Positions 51,968 to 58,640 of a DNA stretch of 58,640 nucleotides are shown one piece after another (positions within the stretch are counted from its first letter, which is position 1; each line of letters starts with the position of its first letter). The notes beneath the pieces were generated by a model. It worked only from the letters and a program-made list of their open reading frames with translations. It did not search any database and was not told the origin of the DNA. The DNA comes from Bacteroidales bacterium. GTDB lineage: Bacteria; Bacteroidota; Bacteroidia; Bacteroidales; Prolixibacteraceae. The DNA is taken from assembly GCA_012719495.1 (NCBI GenBank), contig JAAYAG010000070.1, forward strand, positions 1 through 58,640. The letters are read 5' to 3'. A program made the position numbers and the translations under genes.

Positions 51968-53818
51968 TTATTCATTTTTGTCGAACTCCTGTTGTTTTTT
52001 GTTGTAATATCCCTGAAGTATATAAAATGCCTTTTTCTTTTCACCTTTTTCCGAGAAAAGGCCTTTACGGTTCCATCCGTCCTGTATTCCGGGCAATAAC
52101 CTGCGGGGCGAACGGAAGTCGTTGAGAATCCAAGGGGTCATTCCTCTGAGTTGAGGTATTTTTTCAAGCATTTTAATATTCTGGATGTAAAGTTCTTCTT
52201 GAAATTCTTCGCTCCAGCGAGTGTCTTTGTCTGCATGATAGCCATATTTCGCGCCACCACCAAATTCACTGATAATCATTGGTTTGTTGAATTTGATGGT
52301 CCATTCGGAACGGCTACATTTTTCAGGCAATCCATCATACCAACCCATGTATTGATTAACAGAAAGAATATCAACATATTGAGCAAACGGATCTTCAACT
52401 GCAAAATGTGGTGGAGTATTGGAGAGTGTATGCTTTTCAAGTGCTGCACTTACAAGGCGTGTATTATCCAGCTCCCGTGTTTTATCAATAAGACTGGTCA
52501 AAAACCTTGTGCGGGCATCGCTTACAGGGGTTTCGTTAGCTACCGACCAAACAATAATATTAGCCCGGTTCATGTCACGGGTGATCATATCTTTAAGTTG
52601 ATTTTCAGCGTTTCTATAGGTCGATTTATTGTTCCAGTCAATTGTCCAGTATACCGGAATCTCAGACCAAACCAGCAAGCCTAGCTGTTCGGCTACTCGT
52701 ATCATATTCTCATTATGTGGATAATGAGCAAGTCGTACAAAATTACAATTCAGTTCTTTAGCTCTCGAGAGAATCATTTGAGCATCTTCGATCGACCATG
52801 CTCTGTCGCCTCGTGAGCCATTTTCTTCGTGAATACTTATTCCCCTCAAAAAAATAGGTTTGCCGTTCAACAGTAAATCAGATCCTTTAGTTTCAATTGA
52901 TCTGAATCCAATTTTGTCTGTAATAACCGATTCTCCAAAACGAATTTTCACTTCGTATAATTTAGGGTTTTCAGGGCTCCATAAAATCGCATTATTTAAT
53001 GTGAATGAAATTGGTGCGTGGCCGTTACTGTCAATAGTAAATTGTTGATTTATTTTTAATTCGGGGATTTCAACAGTAACTTTTCCTTTGCGATTGGCTC
53101 CATCAAGGTTTACATATCCTTCGACCTTTGAAAGGGAATTTTTTGTAAGCTGAATACGGTAATCGCGCACAAAAGTCGAAGAAACTTCAATTAAAAGCAC
53201 ATCACGTGTTATCCCCCCATAATTGAACCAGTCGGTATTTAATGTAGGTACACCTTCGCGTTTTCGTTTATTGTCTACTTTAATAACCAGAGAGTTATCT
53301 TTTTCTTTCAACATCGAAGTTATTTCAAAATTGAAAGGGGTAAATCCACCTACATGCATCCCCAACTTCTTCCCATTCAGATAAATATGTGCTTCGTAGT
53401 TGATAGCTCCAAAATACAGGAAAAGTCGATTGGAAGAGGAGAGGGTATAATCAAATTTTTTACGGTACCATATTGTTCCTTCGTAATAGAAAAGTTTATC
53501 GTCCTGATAATTCCAGGAACCAGGGACTTGAAGCTCCTCAGATTTGTCGAAATCATATTCTACACGATCAGTTTTATCTGTCGGATGATAATCGTAGAAA
53601 ATTGCTTCTGCAGAACGAGGGTTAAATGCTTGCTGATCCATGGGTTCATAACGGTAATTATAATACCCGTTTTCGTATTGATCCAGAATATATTTCCATG
53701 CTCCGTTCAATGAAGTAATATTTCGTTGCTGAACCGAAATTATTTGTGGCTCTTGCGCCCTGATTTGTCCGGATAGTGCGACCGAAATAATCAATAAGAG
53801 AATAATTGCCTGTTTCAT
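51968..53818 (-). CDS. GH2 beta-glucuronidase-like glycoside hydrolase
   Basis: The 616-residue product has a signal peptide cleaved near IRAQ-EPQ, a sugar-binding jelly roll (to about 210), an Ig-like domain and a TIM barrel. The acid/base is E429 in WSVANETP and the nucleophile is E518 in IISEFGGG. The segment VNQYMGWYDG resembles the beta-glucuronidase NRYYGWY. N583-R-K585 in WNRKGLF matches the NxK motif by which glucuronidases recognise the uronate carboxylate. It is therefore more likely a periplasmic or surface beta-glucuronidase or galacturonidase than a galactosidase. Length is close to E. coli GusA. No SusC/SusD genes are nearby, so it is not in a classical polysaccharide utilisation locus. 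Confidence 0.85.
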   Translation of the reverse strand: MKQAIILLLIISVALSGQIRAQEPQIISVQQRNITSLNGAWKYILDQYENGYYNYRYEPMDQQAFNPRSAEAIFYDYHPTDKTDRVEYDFDKSEELQVPGSWNYQDDKLFYYEGTIWYRKKFDYTLSSSNRLFLYFGAINYEAHIYLNGKKLGMHVGGFTPFNFEITSMLKEKDNSLVIKVDNKRKREGVPTLNTDWFNYGGITRDVLLIEVSSTFVRDYRIQLTKNSLSKVEGYVNLDGANRKGKVTVEIPELKINQQFTIDSNGHAPISFTLNNAILWSPENPKLYEVKIRFGESVITDKIGFRSIETKGSDLLLNGKPIFLRGISIHEENGSRGDRAWSIEDAQMILSRAKELNCNFVRLAHYPHNENMIRVAEQLGLLVWSEIPVYWTIDWNNKSTYRNAENQLKDMITRDMNRANIIVWSVANETPVSDARTRFLTSLIDKTRELDNTRLVSAALEKHTLSNTPPHFAVEDPFAQYVDILSVNQYMGWYDGLPEKCSRSEWTIKFNKPMIISEFGGGAKYGYHADKDTRWSEEFQEELYIQNIKMLEKIPQLRGMTPWILNDFRSPRRLLPGIQDGWNRKGLFSEKGEKKKAFYILQGYYNKKQQEFDKNE

Positions 53819-53850
53819 CTTGTGTCGTTATAATGCTGATTTAATAATAA

Positions 53851-53887
53851 TTGAACTTCGTGAAAAATATTTCCTCACGAAGTTTAA
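53851..53887 (-). terminator. Hairpin after the PurF-like gene
   Basis: TTGAACTTCGTGA (53851-53863) pairs with TCACGAAGTTTAA (53875-53887) over 13 bp with one G-T, loop 11 bases. Read on the minus strand it is followed by TTATTATTAAAT, a weak T tract. Confidence 0.65.
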
Positions 53888-53934
53888 CGGGTATTATAGG
53901 AAGCTAAAATAGCAAAAAACAGGCAGAAAATGGA

Positions 53935-55341
53935 CTAGAACGAGCTCGAACCGTCCCAGCAATGCGTGCAAAGCTTTTCTTTGGGTAATCCAATAGCTTC
54001 GACTAAGTCATCAAGTTTCTGAAATTTCAACGATGTAAGCCCTAAATCAATGCAAATTTGTTCAACCATACGGGCATATTCTTCTGTGGTCGGGTCAGCA
54101 TATTTTTCAAGGTTAACATCTTCTTTCCCTTCTAATTTCAATATTGCTTTTCGTGTAGCCAACTCAAGCGAAGTACGCGAACGGCTGAAATTAAGGTATT
54201 CACATGGATAAATAAGAGGCGGACAAGCTATTCTCATATGCACTTCTTTAATCCCTGCGTCATGAAGATCGATTACATTGTCTTTTAGCTGAGTCCCTCG
54301 TACAATTGAATCGTCGAGGAAAACCCCAACTTTATCTTTAATTAGGGCATTATTGGGGATCAGTTTCATTTTTGCAACAAGGTCGCGCATTTTCTGGTTT
54401 TGGGGCATGAAACTACGTGGCCATGTTGGGGTGTATTTTGCATAAGGCCTCATGTGAGGAATTCGGGCTTTATTGCTGTATCCAATAGCATGACCAACTC
54501 CTGAGTCGGGAATGCCGGCAACAAAATCGGCTTTAACATCATCGTTTTCAGCTAGTTTTTCTCCGCATCTGTAGCGACATTCATCAACATTAATATCTTC
54601 GTAGAATGATGGTGGATAACCATAGTAAACCCAAAGGAACGAACAAACCTGCATTCGCTCGTTGGCTGGCCGCAATATGGAATAGCCTTCTGGATTAATC
54701 TCAACAATTTCACCAGGGCCAATATATTTTTCCACATTATAATTCAAATTCGAAAAAGAGCAGGTTTCAGAGGCCACACAAACTGCACCGTCCTTTTTAC
54801 CAATAATAATAGGGGTTCGGCCTACTTTGTCGCGGGCTGCAATTATCTTGTTTTCATGAAGAATAAGCAAAGAACATGAACCCTTAACCGAATTGTAAAC
54901 ATTCTCAATGCCTTCAACAAATGAAGATTTTTCGCAAATAAGCATGGCAATTACTTCTGTTGGATTGAAGCCTCCCTGGCTCGTTTCTGAAAATATCTTG
55001 TTTTGATCGAGAAAACGTTTAGCTAATTCATCAACATTATTAATTTTTGAGACAGTACAAAGAGCAAAACGTCCTAAATGTGAGTATATTACCAAAGGCT
55101 GTGCTTCAGTGTCGCTAATAACGCCAATGCCACTTTCACCTTCAAAGTTAATGATATCGTGCTCAAATTTGTTTCTGAAATTTCCATCTTCAAGACTGTG
55201 AATTGCGCGTTGATAACCTTTCATTGAAGAGAAAATTGTCAATCCCGCGCGTTTGGTTCCAAGATGAGAATGATAATCAGTTCCGTAAAACACATCAGCA
55301 ACACTATCGACTTTTGTAACCGTTCCAAAAAATCCGCTCAT
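53935..55341 (-). CDS. PurF paralogue with lost glutaminase active site
   Basis: The 468-residue product aligns along its length with amidophosphoribosyltransferase (PurF). The PRPP-binding loop DDSIVRGT (343-350) is intact, and the four Fe-S ligand cysteines of the Bacillus-type enzyme appear as C233, C380, C458 and C461. The N-terminal nucleophile Cys that should follow Met is serine: the start is MSGFFG, read from ATG AGC at 55341. The segment that should hold the Arg and the oxyanion HNGN reads GIGVISDTEAQP and ALCTVSKINN, so both are missing. The glutaminase should therefore not work. A paralogue with the same opening occurs in other Bacteroidota (from memory). It is monocistronic, with a TATTTTTGCCGC promoter core. 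Confidence 0.88.
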   Translation of the reverse strand: MSGFFGTVTKVDSVADVFYGTDYHSHLGTKRAGLTIFSSMKGYQRAIHSLEDGNFRNKFEHDIINFEGESGIGVISDTEAQPLVIYSHLGRFALCTVSKINNVDELAKRFLDQNKIFSETSQGGFNPTEVIAMLICEKSSFVEGIENVYNSVKGSCSLLILHENKIIAARDKVGRTPIIIGKKDGAVCVASETCSFSNLNYNVEKYIGPGEIVEINPEGYSILRPANERMQVCSFLWVYYGYPPSFYEDINVDECRYRCGEKLAENDDVKADFVAGIPDSGVGHAIGYSNKARIPHMRPYAKYTPTWPRSFMPQNQKMRDLVAKMKLIPNNALIKDKVGVFLDDSIVRGTQLKDNVIDLHDAGIKEVHMRIACPPLIYPCEYLNFSRSRTSLELATRKAILKLEGKEDVNLEKYADPTTEEYARMVEQICIDLGLTSLKFQKLDDLVEAIGLPKEKLCTHCWDGSSSF

Positions 55342-55696
55342 GATTTGTTTCGTTTATATTGATGCGGCAAAAATAGAAAAATCTTATTCGTTAAAAAGCC
55401 CATTTTAAATACTTACGTGATTTACTGGTTAAGAGTTAATGTTATCACTCTGAATCAGCAATTTATACAGTTAAAAATTTAATAATTCTTTGAATATTTG
55501 GTTATAATGAGTACCTGAAAGATAAAGAATGCTATTGTTAAGCATTTTATTTTAACCCGTCAGTTTGATTTTCAACATCGTAGAAAATACAGGAGCGATT
55601 TCCATGCCTTTTCGTAATGTTCATTTGTCCGATATTTTGCATCTTTGCATCCGAAGTAAAATTCATCAATTAGATCACGTATAATAACAACTTGAT
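55342..55696. other. 355-base intergenic region between divergent genes
   Basis: No gene is visible. It carries the minus-strand promoter core of the PurF-like gene and a short hairpin, AATGCT/AGCATT with a 7-base loop at 55528-55546, followed by TTTATTTT. I find no exact -7 element for apbE; CATCTTTG at 55640-55647 matches 7 of 8. Confidence 0.5.
55364..55375 (-). promoter_or_regulatory. Candidate promoter core for the PurF-like gene
   Basis: On the minus strand TATTTTTG (55375-55368) followed by CCGC matches TAnnTTTG and repeats the prs promoter core exactly over 12 bases. It lies about 26 bases before the ATG. Confidence 0.4.
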
Positions 55697-56716
55697 ATGA
55701 AAACATTACGTTATGTTGGAGTTTCAGCGCTTATTTTCTTATTGTTAACCGCTTGCCAACCGGTAAAAAAAGAATATCGAAAAATATCGGGATTTGCACA
55801 AGGTACCGACTACCATATTACCTATGAGACCGATAAGGGAAAAGATTACAGCGAAGATATAGCTGAAATCCTTAAAAAATTCGACAAATCGCTTTCAATA
55901 TATGATTCAACTTCTATTATTTCCCGAATCAACAGGAACGAACCGAATGTGAAAATTGATAACTGGTTCGAACGTGTCTATAATAAATCAATAGAAATCA
56001 ATCAATTGTCTGGCGGGGCCTTCGATATTACTGTTGGTCCGGTTGTACGGGCATGGGGCTTTACAACAGCACCGGTTGCGCGCTACGATTCGGCATATAT
56101 CGACAGTTTGCGTCAATTTGTAGGCATGGAGAAAATCAAGCTTGAAAATGGTACGATCGTAAAGTCAATGACAGGAACAATGATCGATGTTAATGCTATT
56201 GCTCAAGGTTTCTCTGTTGATGTTGTTTGCGATTTTCTCGAAGATGAGGGGGTGGATAATTATCTTGTGGAAATTGGCGGCGAAGTTCGCGGAAAAGGGG
56301 TCAATGCCAAAGGAAATTTTTGGCGCATTGGAATTGATAAACCTGCCGATGGGAACATGGTTGCTGGACAGGAATTAGAAGCTATCGTCGAAATCCAAAA
56401 TAAATCTATTGCCACATCGGGAAATTACCGCAAATTTTTTGTCGAAAACGGGGTGAAATATTCCCATACCATCAACCCCAAAACAGGAAGACCAGCTATG
56501 AATAAATTATTAAGTGCAACCGTTGTCGCCGACGATTGTATGACAGCTGATGCATTGGCTACTTCTTTTATGGTTTTAGGAACAGATTATGCAAAAGAAC
56601 TACTCACAAAACTTCCTGGAATTGAAGTGCTCTTTATTTCCGACGGTTCGAATGGCAAGTACGAGCTTTATTATACAGAAGGAATGAAAAAGATGATTAT
56701 GGAATTAGCTCAATAG
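55697..56716 (+). CDS. apbE: ApbE lipoprotein, FAD:protein FMN transferase
   Basis: The 339-residue product attaches FMN to Thr residues of flavoproteins such as NqrB/NqrC or RnfG/RnfD, using FAD and Mg2+. It is a lipoprotein (LTAC, C20). Family motifs visible are GGAFDITVGPVVRAWGF, MIDVNAIAQGFSVD, VEIGGEVRGKG, YSHTINPKTGRPA and DDCMTADALAT, the last holding metal-binding residues. The length is standard. It lies next to, and convergent with, the endonuclease/exonuclease/phosphatase gene with 19 bases between stops. No Nqr or Rnf genes are in the window. Confidence 0.95.
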   Translation: MKTLRYVGVSALIFLLLTACQPVKKEYRKISGFAQGTDYHITYETDKGKDYSEDIAEILKKFDKSLSIYDSTSIISRINRNEPNVKIDNWFERVYNKSIEINQLSGGAFDITVGPVVRAWGFTTAPVARYDSAYIDSLRQFVGMEKIKLENGTIVKSMTGTMIDVNAIAQGFSVDVVCDFLEDEGVDNYLVEIGGEVRGKGVNAKGNFWRIGIDKPADGNMVAGQELEAIVEIQNKSIATSGNYRKFFVENGVKYSHTINPKTGRPAMNKLLSATVVADDCMTADALATSFMVLGTDYAKELLTKLPGIEVLFISDGSNGKYELYYTEGMKKMIMELAQ

Positions 56717-56735
56717 ATTTTTCCTGCAAATAAAA

Positions 56736-57752
56736 TCACCTGATTTCAAGTGACATATATATAGGGAAGTGATCACTTATCCCTCCGTAATAGGTTTTTC
56801 CATACGTCCGGTTTGGTGTAATTTCACCACGATCGTTAACGAATTCCATAAACTTTTGGTGGAATATATGGCCGTCATTCAATGTGGTACCTAGTCCTTT
56901 TTCTTTAACTATCAAACTTCCCGAAACAATCATATTGTCGATCATGTCCCAATTTCCACGATAATAATACGAACCTTCTTTGCGTATAGATTCATCATAC
57001 ATAAGGTTCACTAAATCGTTAGCAATAGGCTCAGTTGTGTTGGGTTTTGCACCAAGAGTCTTGGCAAGACTTTCATTTTCAGGCTCATCATTCATGTCAC
57101 CCATAATAATGATATTAGCCGTAACATCAATCTCGAAAAGCTGATCTACTTTTTGTCTTACTACAGCAGCAGCAAGGTTGCGTTTTTCGAATGATACTTC
57201 TTCTCCTTCTCTTCGTGAAGGCCAGTGATTTACAAATACATAAAATTTCTCTTTGCCCATTACCCCTTCAGCCAGAATCACGTCGCGAGTAGTAAAGGCG
57301 GTATCATTAGGGTTAACCACAGGAATCATTTCAACTTTAACAAGCTTGAAAACAGCCGGATTATATAATAATGCACAATCAATACCTCGCAAATCTGGGC
57401 TATCATTCCAAACAAATTTATACCCAGCCTTTGAAATGTGCCTGTTGGCTACCAAATCATCAAGTACATGGTTATTCTCAATCTCGGCCAAGCCAACCAG
57501 TACTGGAAACCCTTTTTTGTCGATAACAGAAATGACCGTGGACAGATCGTCAATTTTCTTCTTGTACTTAGCTGTATTCCATTGTTTTTCACTATTAGGA
57601 GTAAATTCAGAATCTAATTTGACACCTGAGTTAATCGTATCAAATAAGTTCTCAACATTGTAAAAAGCGACTGTAATTTGGTGGTTAACAGTGCACGATG
57701 TAAAAAACAAGGTGCTGATTACCACAGAAAAAATAAATGACGTTTCATTCAA
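56736..57752 (-). CDS. Endonuclease/exonuclease/phosphatase family lipoprotein
   Basis: The 338-residue product has a lipoprotein-like signal (LFFTSC, Cys near residue 20) and an EEP fold. Visible catalytic motifs are FYNVENLFD, LAEIENNHVL (metal Glu), RGIDCALLYNP, FVNHWPSRREG (His-Trp-Pro), IIMGDMNDEPEN and GGISDHFPI (terminal Asp-His). Members hydrolyse phosphodiesters of DNA, RNA or lipids; the secreted lipoprotein location suggests use of extracellular nucleic acids or phospholipids. The substrate is not determined. Confidence 0.9.
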   Translation of the reverse strand: MNETSFIFSVVISTLFFTSCTVNHQITVAFYNVENLFDTINSGVKLDSEFTPNSEKQWNTAKYKKKIDDLSTVISVIDKKGFPVLVGLAEIENNHVLDDLVANRHISKAGYKFVWNDSPDLRGIDCALLYNPAVFKLVKVEMIPVVNPNDTAFTTRDVILAEGVMGKEKFYVFVNHWPSRREGEEVSFEKRNLAAAVVRQKVDQLFEIDVTANIIIMGDMNDEPENESLAKTLGAKPNTTEPIANDLVNLMYDESIRKEGSYYYRGNWDMIDNMIVSGSLIVKEKGLGTTLNDGHIFHQKFMEFVNDRGEITPNRTYGKTYYGGISDHFPIYMSLEIR

Positions 57753-58053
57753 TAAAATTTAAATTGTAAATAGTGTGTCACCCAGAAAATAACTTTTTTT
57801 AAAAATGAATTTAAGCAAAACCAGATTCGCAGTTCTATTTAAATATCATGTTTCTTTCATATAGTCCCCCAAATTGAATCTTGCTATAAATATCTTAATA
57901 TAAAATAATTACATCGAATCAAAGAATCAATTTTAAAATGTACAGACATCGTAACATATCAATAGCTCAATAATACAGCATTTTTCACGAAAGAGAAAAC
58001 AGGAAGCTGGCTAAAATGTTTTATTTTTGGCATTCACATCAACGCTTTTATCC
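57753..58053. other. 301-base AT-rich intergenic region
   Basis: No gene is visible. Very low GC, no T-tract terminator and no strong repeat. Only the TATTTTTG at the end (58022-58029) looks functional. Confidence 0.5.
58022..58029 (+). promoter_or_regulatory. Candidate -7 element for the terminal membrane protein gene
   Basis: TATTTTTG matches TAnnTTTG, 24 bases before the ATG at 58054. No -33 box is obvious. Confidence 0.3.
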
Positions 58054-58488
58054 ATGATTTCAATAGATACAATAGAAGTTTTATTACGAAGCATTCCGCA
58101 GTACTTTCTTTTTGCTGCACTGGCTTTTTTCATTTTTAGCTGGATCAACAAGAAACCACTTTACAGCATGATTGGGGAAATTATCTTGACTGTTATTGGT
58201 GCGTTAATGCTTTATGCCTTATTCGTTTATATTCCATCACCCAAGACTCCGGGGCTCGAAGCCAGTCATATTGAAAAAGTTGTAAAAGTTGCAATCTTCT
58301 TTGTAACCTTAGGCGGATTATCAGCATTAAGCCTGACAATCAGATCGATAAGAAAGAAACAATTTAACGCGTTGGTATTAGCAATATTTGTGCTGAGCGT
58401 AGTTTTATTTTTCCAATCAACAAGCTTGTCGAAGATAAAGTTTGAATTTAATCAACCAGCAGTAAATATCACTGATACAATAAAATAA
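58054..58488 (+). CDS. Small membrane protein of unknown function
   Basis: The 144-residue product from ATG 58054 (MISIDTIEVLLRSIPQYF) has four hydrophobic helices (about residues 15-30, 40-60, 80-95 and 105-122) and then a soluble tail of about 20 residues ending NITDTIK. A TTG at 58027 could extend it by nine residues but lies inside the -7 element. No family is recognised, and it is transcribed away from the endonuclease gene. Confidence 0.6.
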   Translation: MISIDTIEVLLRSIPQYFLFAALAFFIFSWINKKPLYSMIGEIILTVIGALMLYALFVYIPSPKTPGLEASHIEKVVKVAIFFVTLGGLSALSLTIRSIRKKQFNALVLAIFVLSVVLFFQSTSLSKIKFEFNQPAVNITDTIK

Positions 58489-58545
58489 ACTTCCATTACA
58501 GTTTAGTAATAACTTGAGTTCGACTTTATTTTTGAGTTCAGACCG

Positions 58546-58633
58546 CTTGTAAACAGTAAGATTCAATGCAAAATCACGCAGGAATAACGGGTTATTTTAA
58601 GTGATTTTAAAGCAGAAGATTGCTGTTTACAAG
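58546..58633. repeat. 88-base three-tier fold-back at the window edge
   Basis: Nested arms: CTTGTAAACAG (58546-58556) with CTGTTTACAAG (58623-58633), perfect 11 bp; AAAATCAC (58570-58577) with GTGATTTT (58601-58608), perfect 8 bp; AATAA (58583-58587) with TTATT (58592-58596). Together they can fold into one imperfect hairpin. It lies after the last gene and has no T tract in the window. Confidence 0.7.
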
Positions 58634-58640
58634 TGGCTGA

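Noticed and set aside
55528-55550. Terminator-like hairpin in the plus strand before apbE, suggesting an sRNA
   Set aside because: The stem is 6 bp and no exact promoter core or leader sequence precedes it; mentioned only within the intergenic entry.

Overview
The window reads as ordinary chromosome of a Bacteroidota bacterium, most likely of the Bacteroidales/Marinilabiliales side of the phylum. The evidence is a low-GC sequence with TAnnTTTG-type promoter cores and almost no Shine-Dalgarno signals, a type IX secretion (T9SS) type B sorting domain, PorP/SprF and PD40-OmpA proteins, a two-component-regulator-propeller (Reg_prop/Y_Y_Y) histidine kinase, LytS/LytTR signalling and many lipoproteins. 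A rubrerythrin suggests exposure to low oxygen. No mobile element, CRISPR array, rRNA or tRNA gene was recognised.

Layout. 1-2.2 kb: a partial DUF2520 Rossmann protein, divergent from a metal-efflux permease fused to an HMA domain. 2.4-13.9 kb: a surface cluster made of a 2843-residue repeat adhesin with a T9SS sorting domain, a PorP/SprF barrel and a PD40-CRD-OmpA protein. 14.0-17.0 kb: three small membrane proteins followed by a LytS/LytTR pair, probably one transcription unit. 17.0-25.2 kb: housekeeping genes (PolB-like 3'-5' exonuclease, uridine kinase, Dabb protein, mannose-6-P isomerase, EngB, UmuDC, PRPP synthetase, ribosomal protein L25, peptidyl-tRNA hydrolase, S4 protein). 25.4-35.4 kb: an orphan propeller histidine kinase, an M3 peptidase lipoprotein, rubrerythrin, an Omp85-type barrel and NAD-dependent DNA ligase. 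35.5-45.9 kb: a LuxR-like regulator of unknown role, a 2015-residue alpha-2-macroglobulin, CstA and a SAM methyltransferase. 46.0-55.3 kb, all on the minus strand: a barrel/propeller-lipoprotein pair, an RsmF-type rRNA methylase, a U32 peptidase, a GH2 beta-glucuronidase-like enzyme and a PurF paralogue. 55.7-58.6 kb: ApbE, an endonuclease/exonuclease/phosphatase lipoprotein, a small membrane protein and a long fold-back sequence at the edge.

How the genes work together. The adhesin, PorP/SprF and OmpA genes form a recognisable secretion-and-anchoring set like sprB/sprF in gliding Bacteroidota. UmuD and UmuC form a two-gene SOS polymerase operon. L25, Pth and the S4 protein form a translation and tRNA-recycling group. 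The barrel and propeller lipoprotein (46.0-48.4 kb) lie 4 bases apart and probably form one outer-membrane complex of unknown function.

The points most worth a second look are: a PurF paralogue whose glutaminase active site is lost while its Fe-S ligands and PRPP loop are kept; Asp-box motifs placed inside DUF11 repeats of the giant adhesin; a perfect 12-bp hairpin inside pth; a possible structured leader before the L25 gene; an 88-nt three-tier fold-back at the right edge; and an 11-bp operator-like direct repeat between the orphan LuxR-like regulator and the macroglobulin gene.
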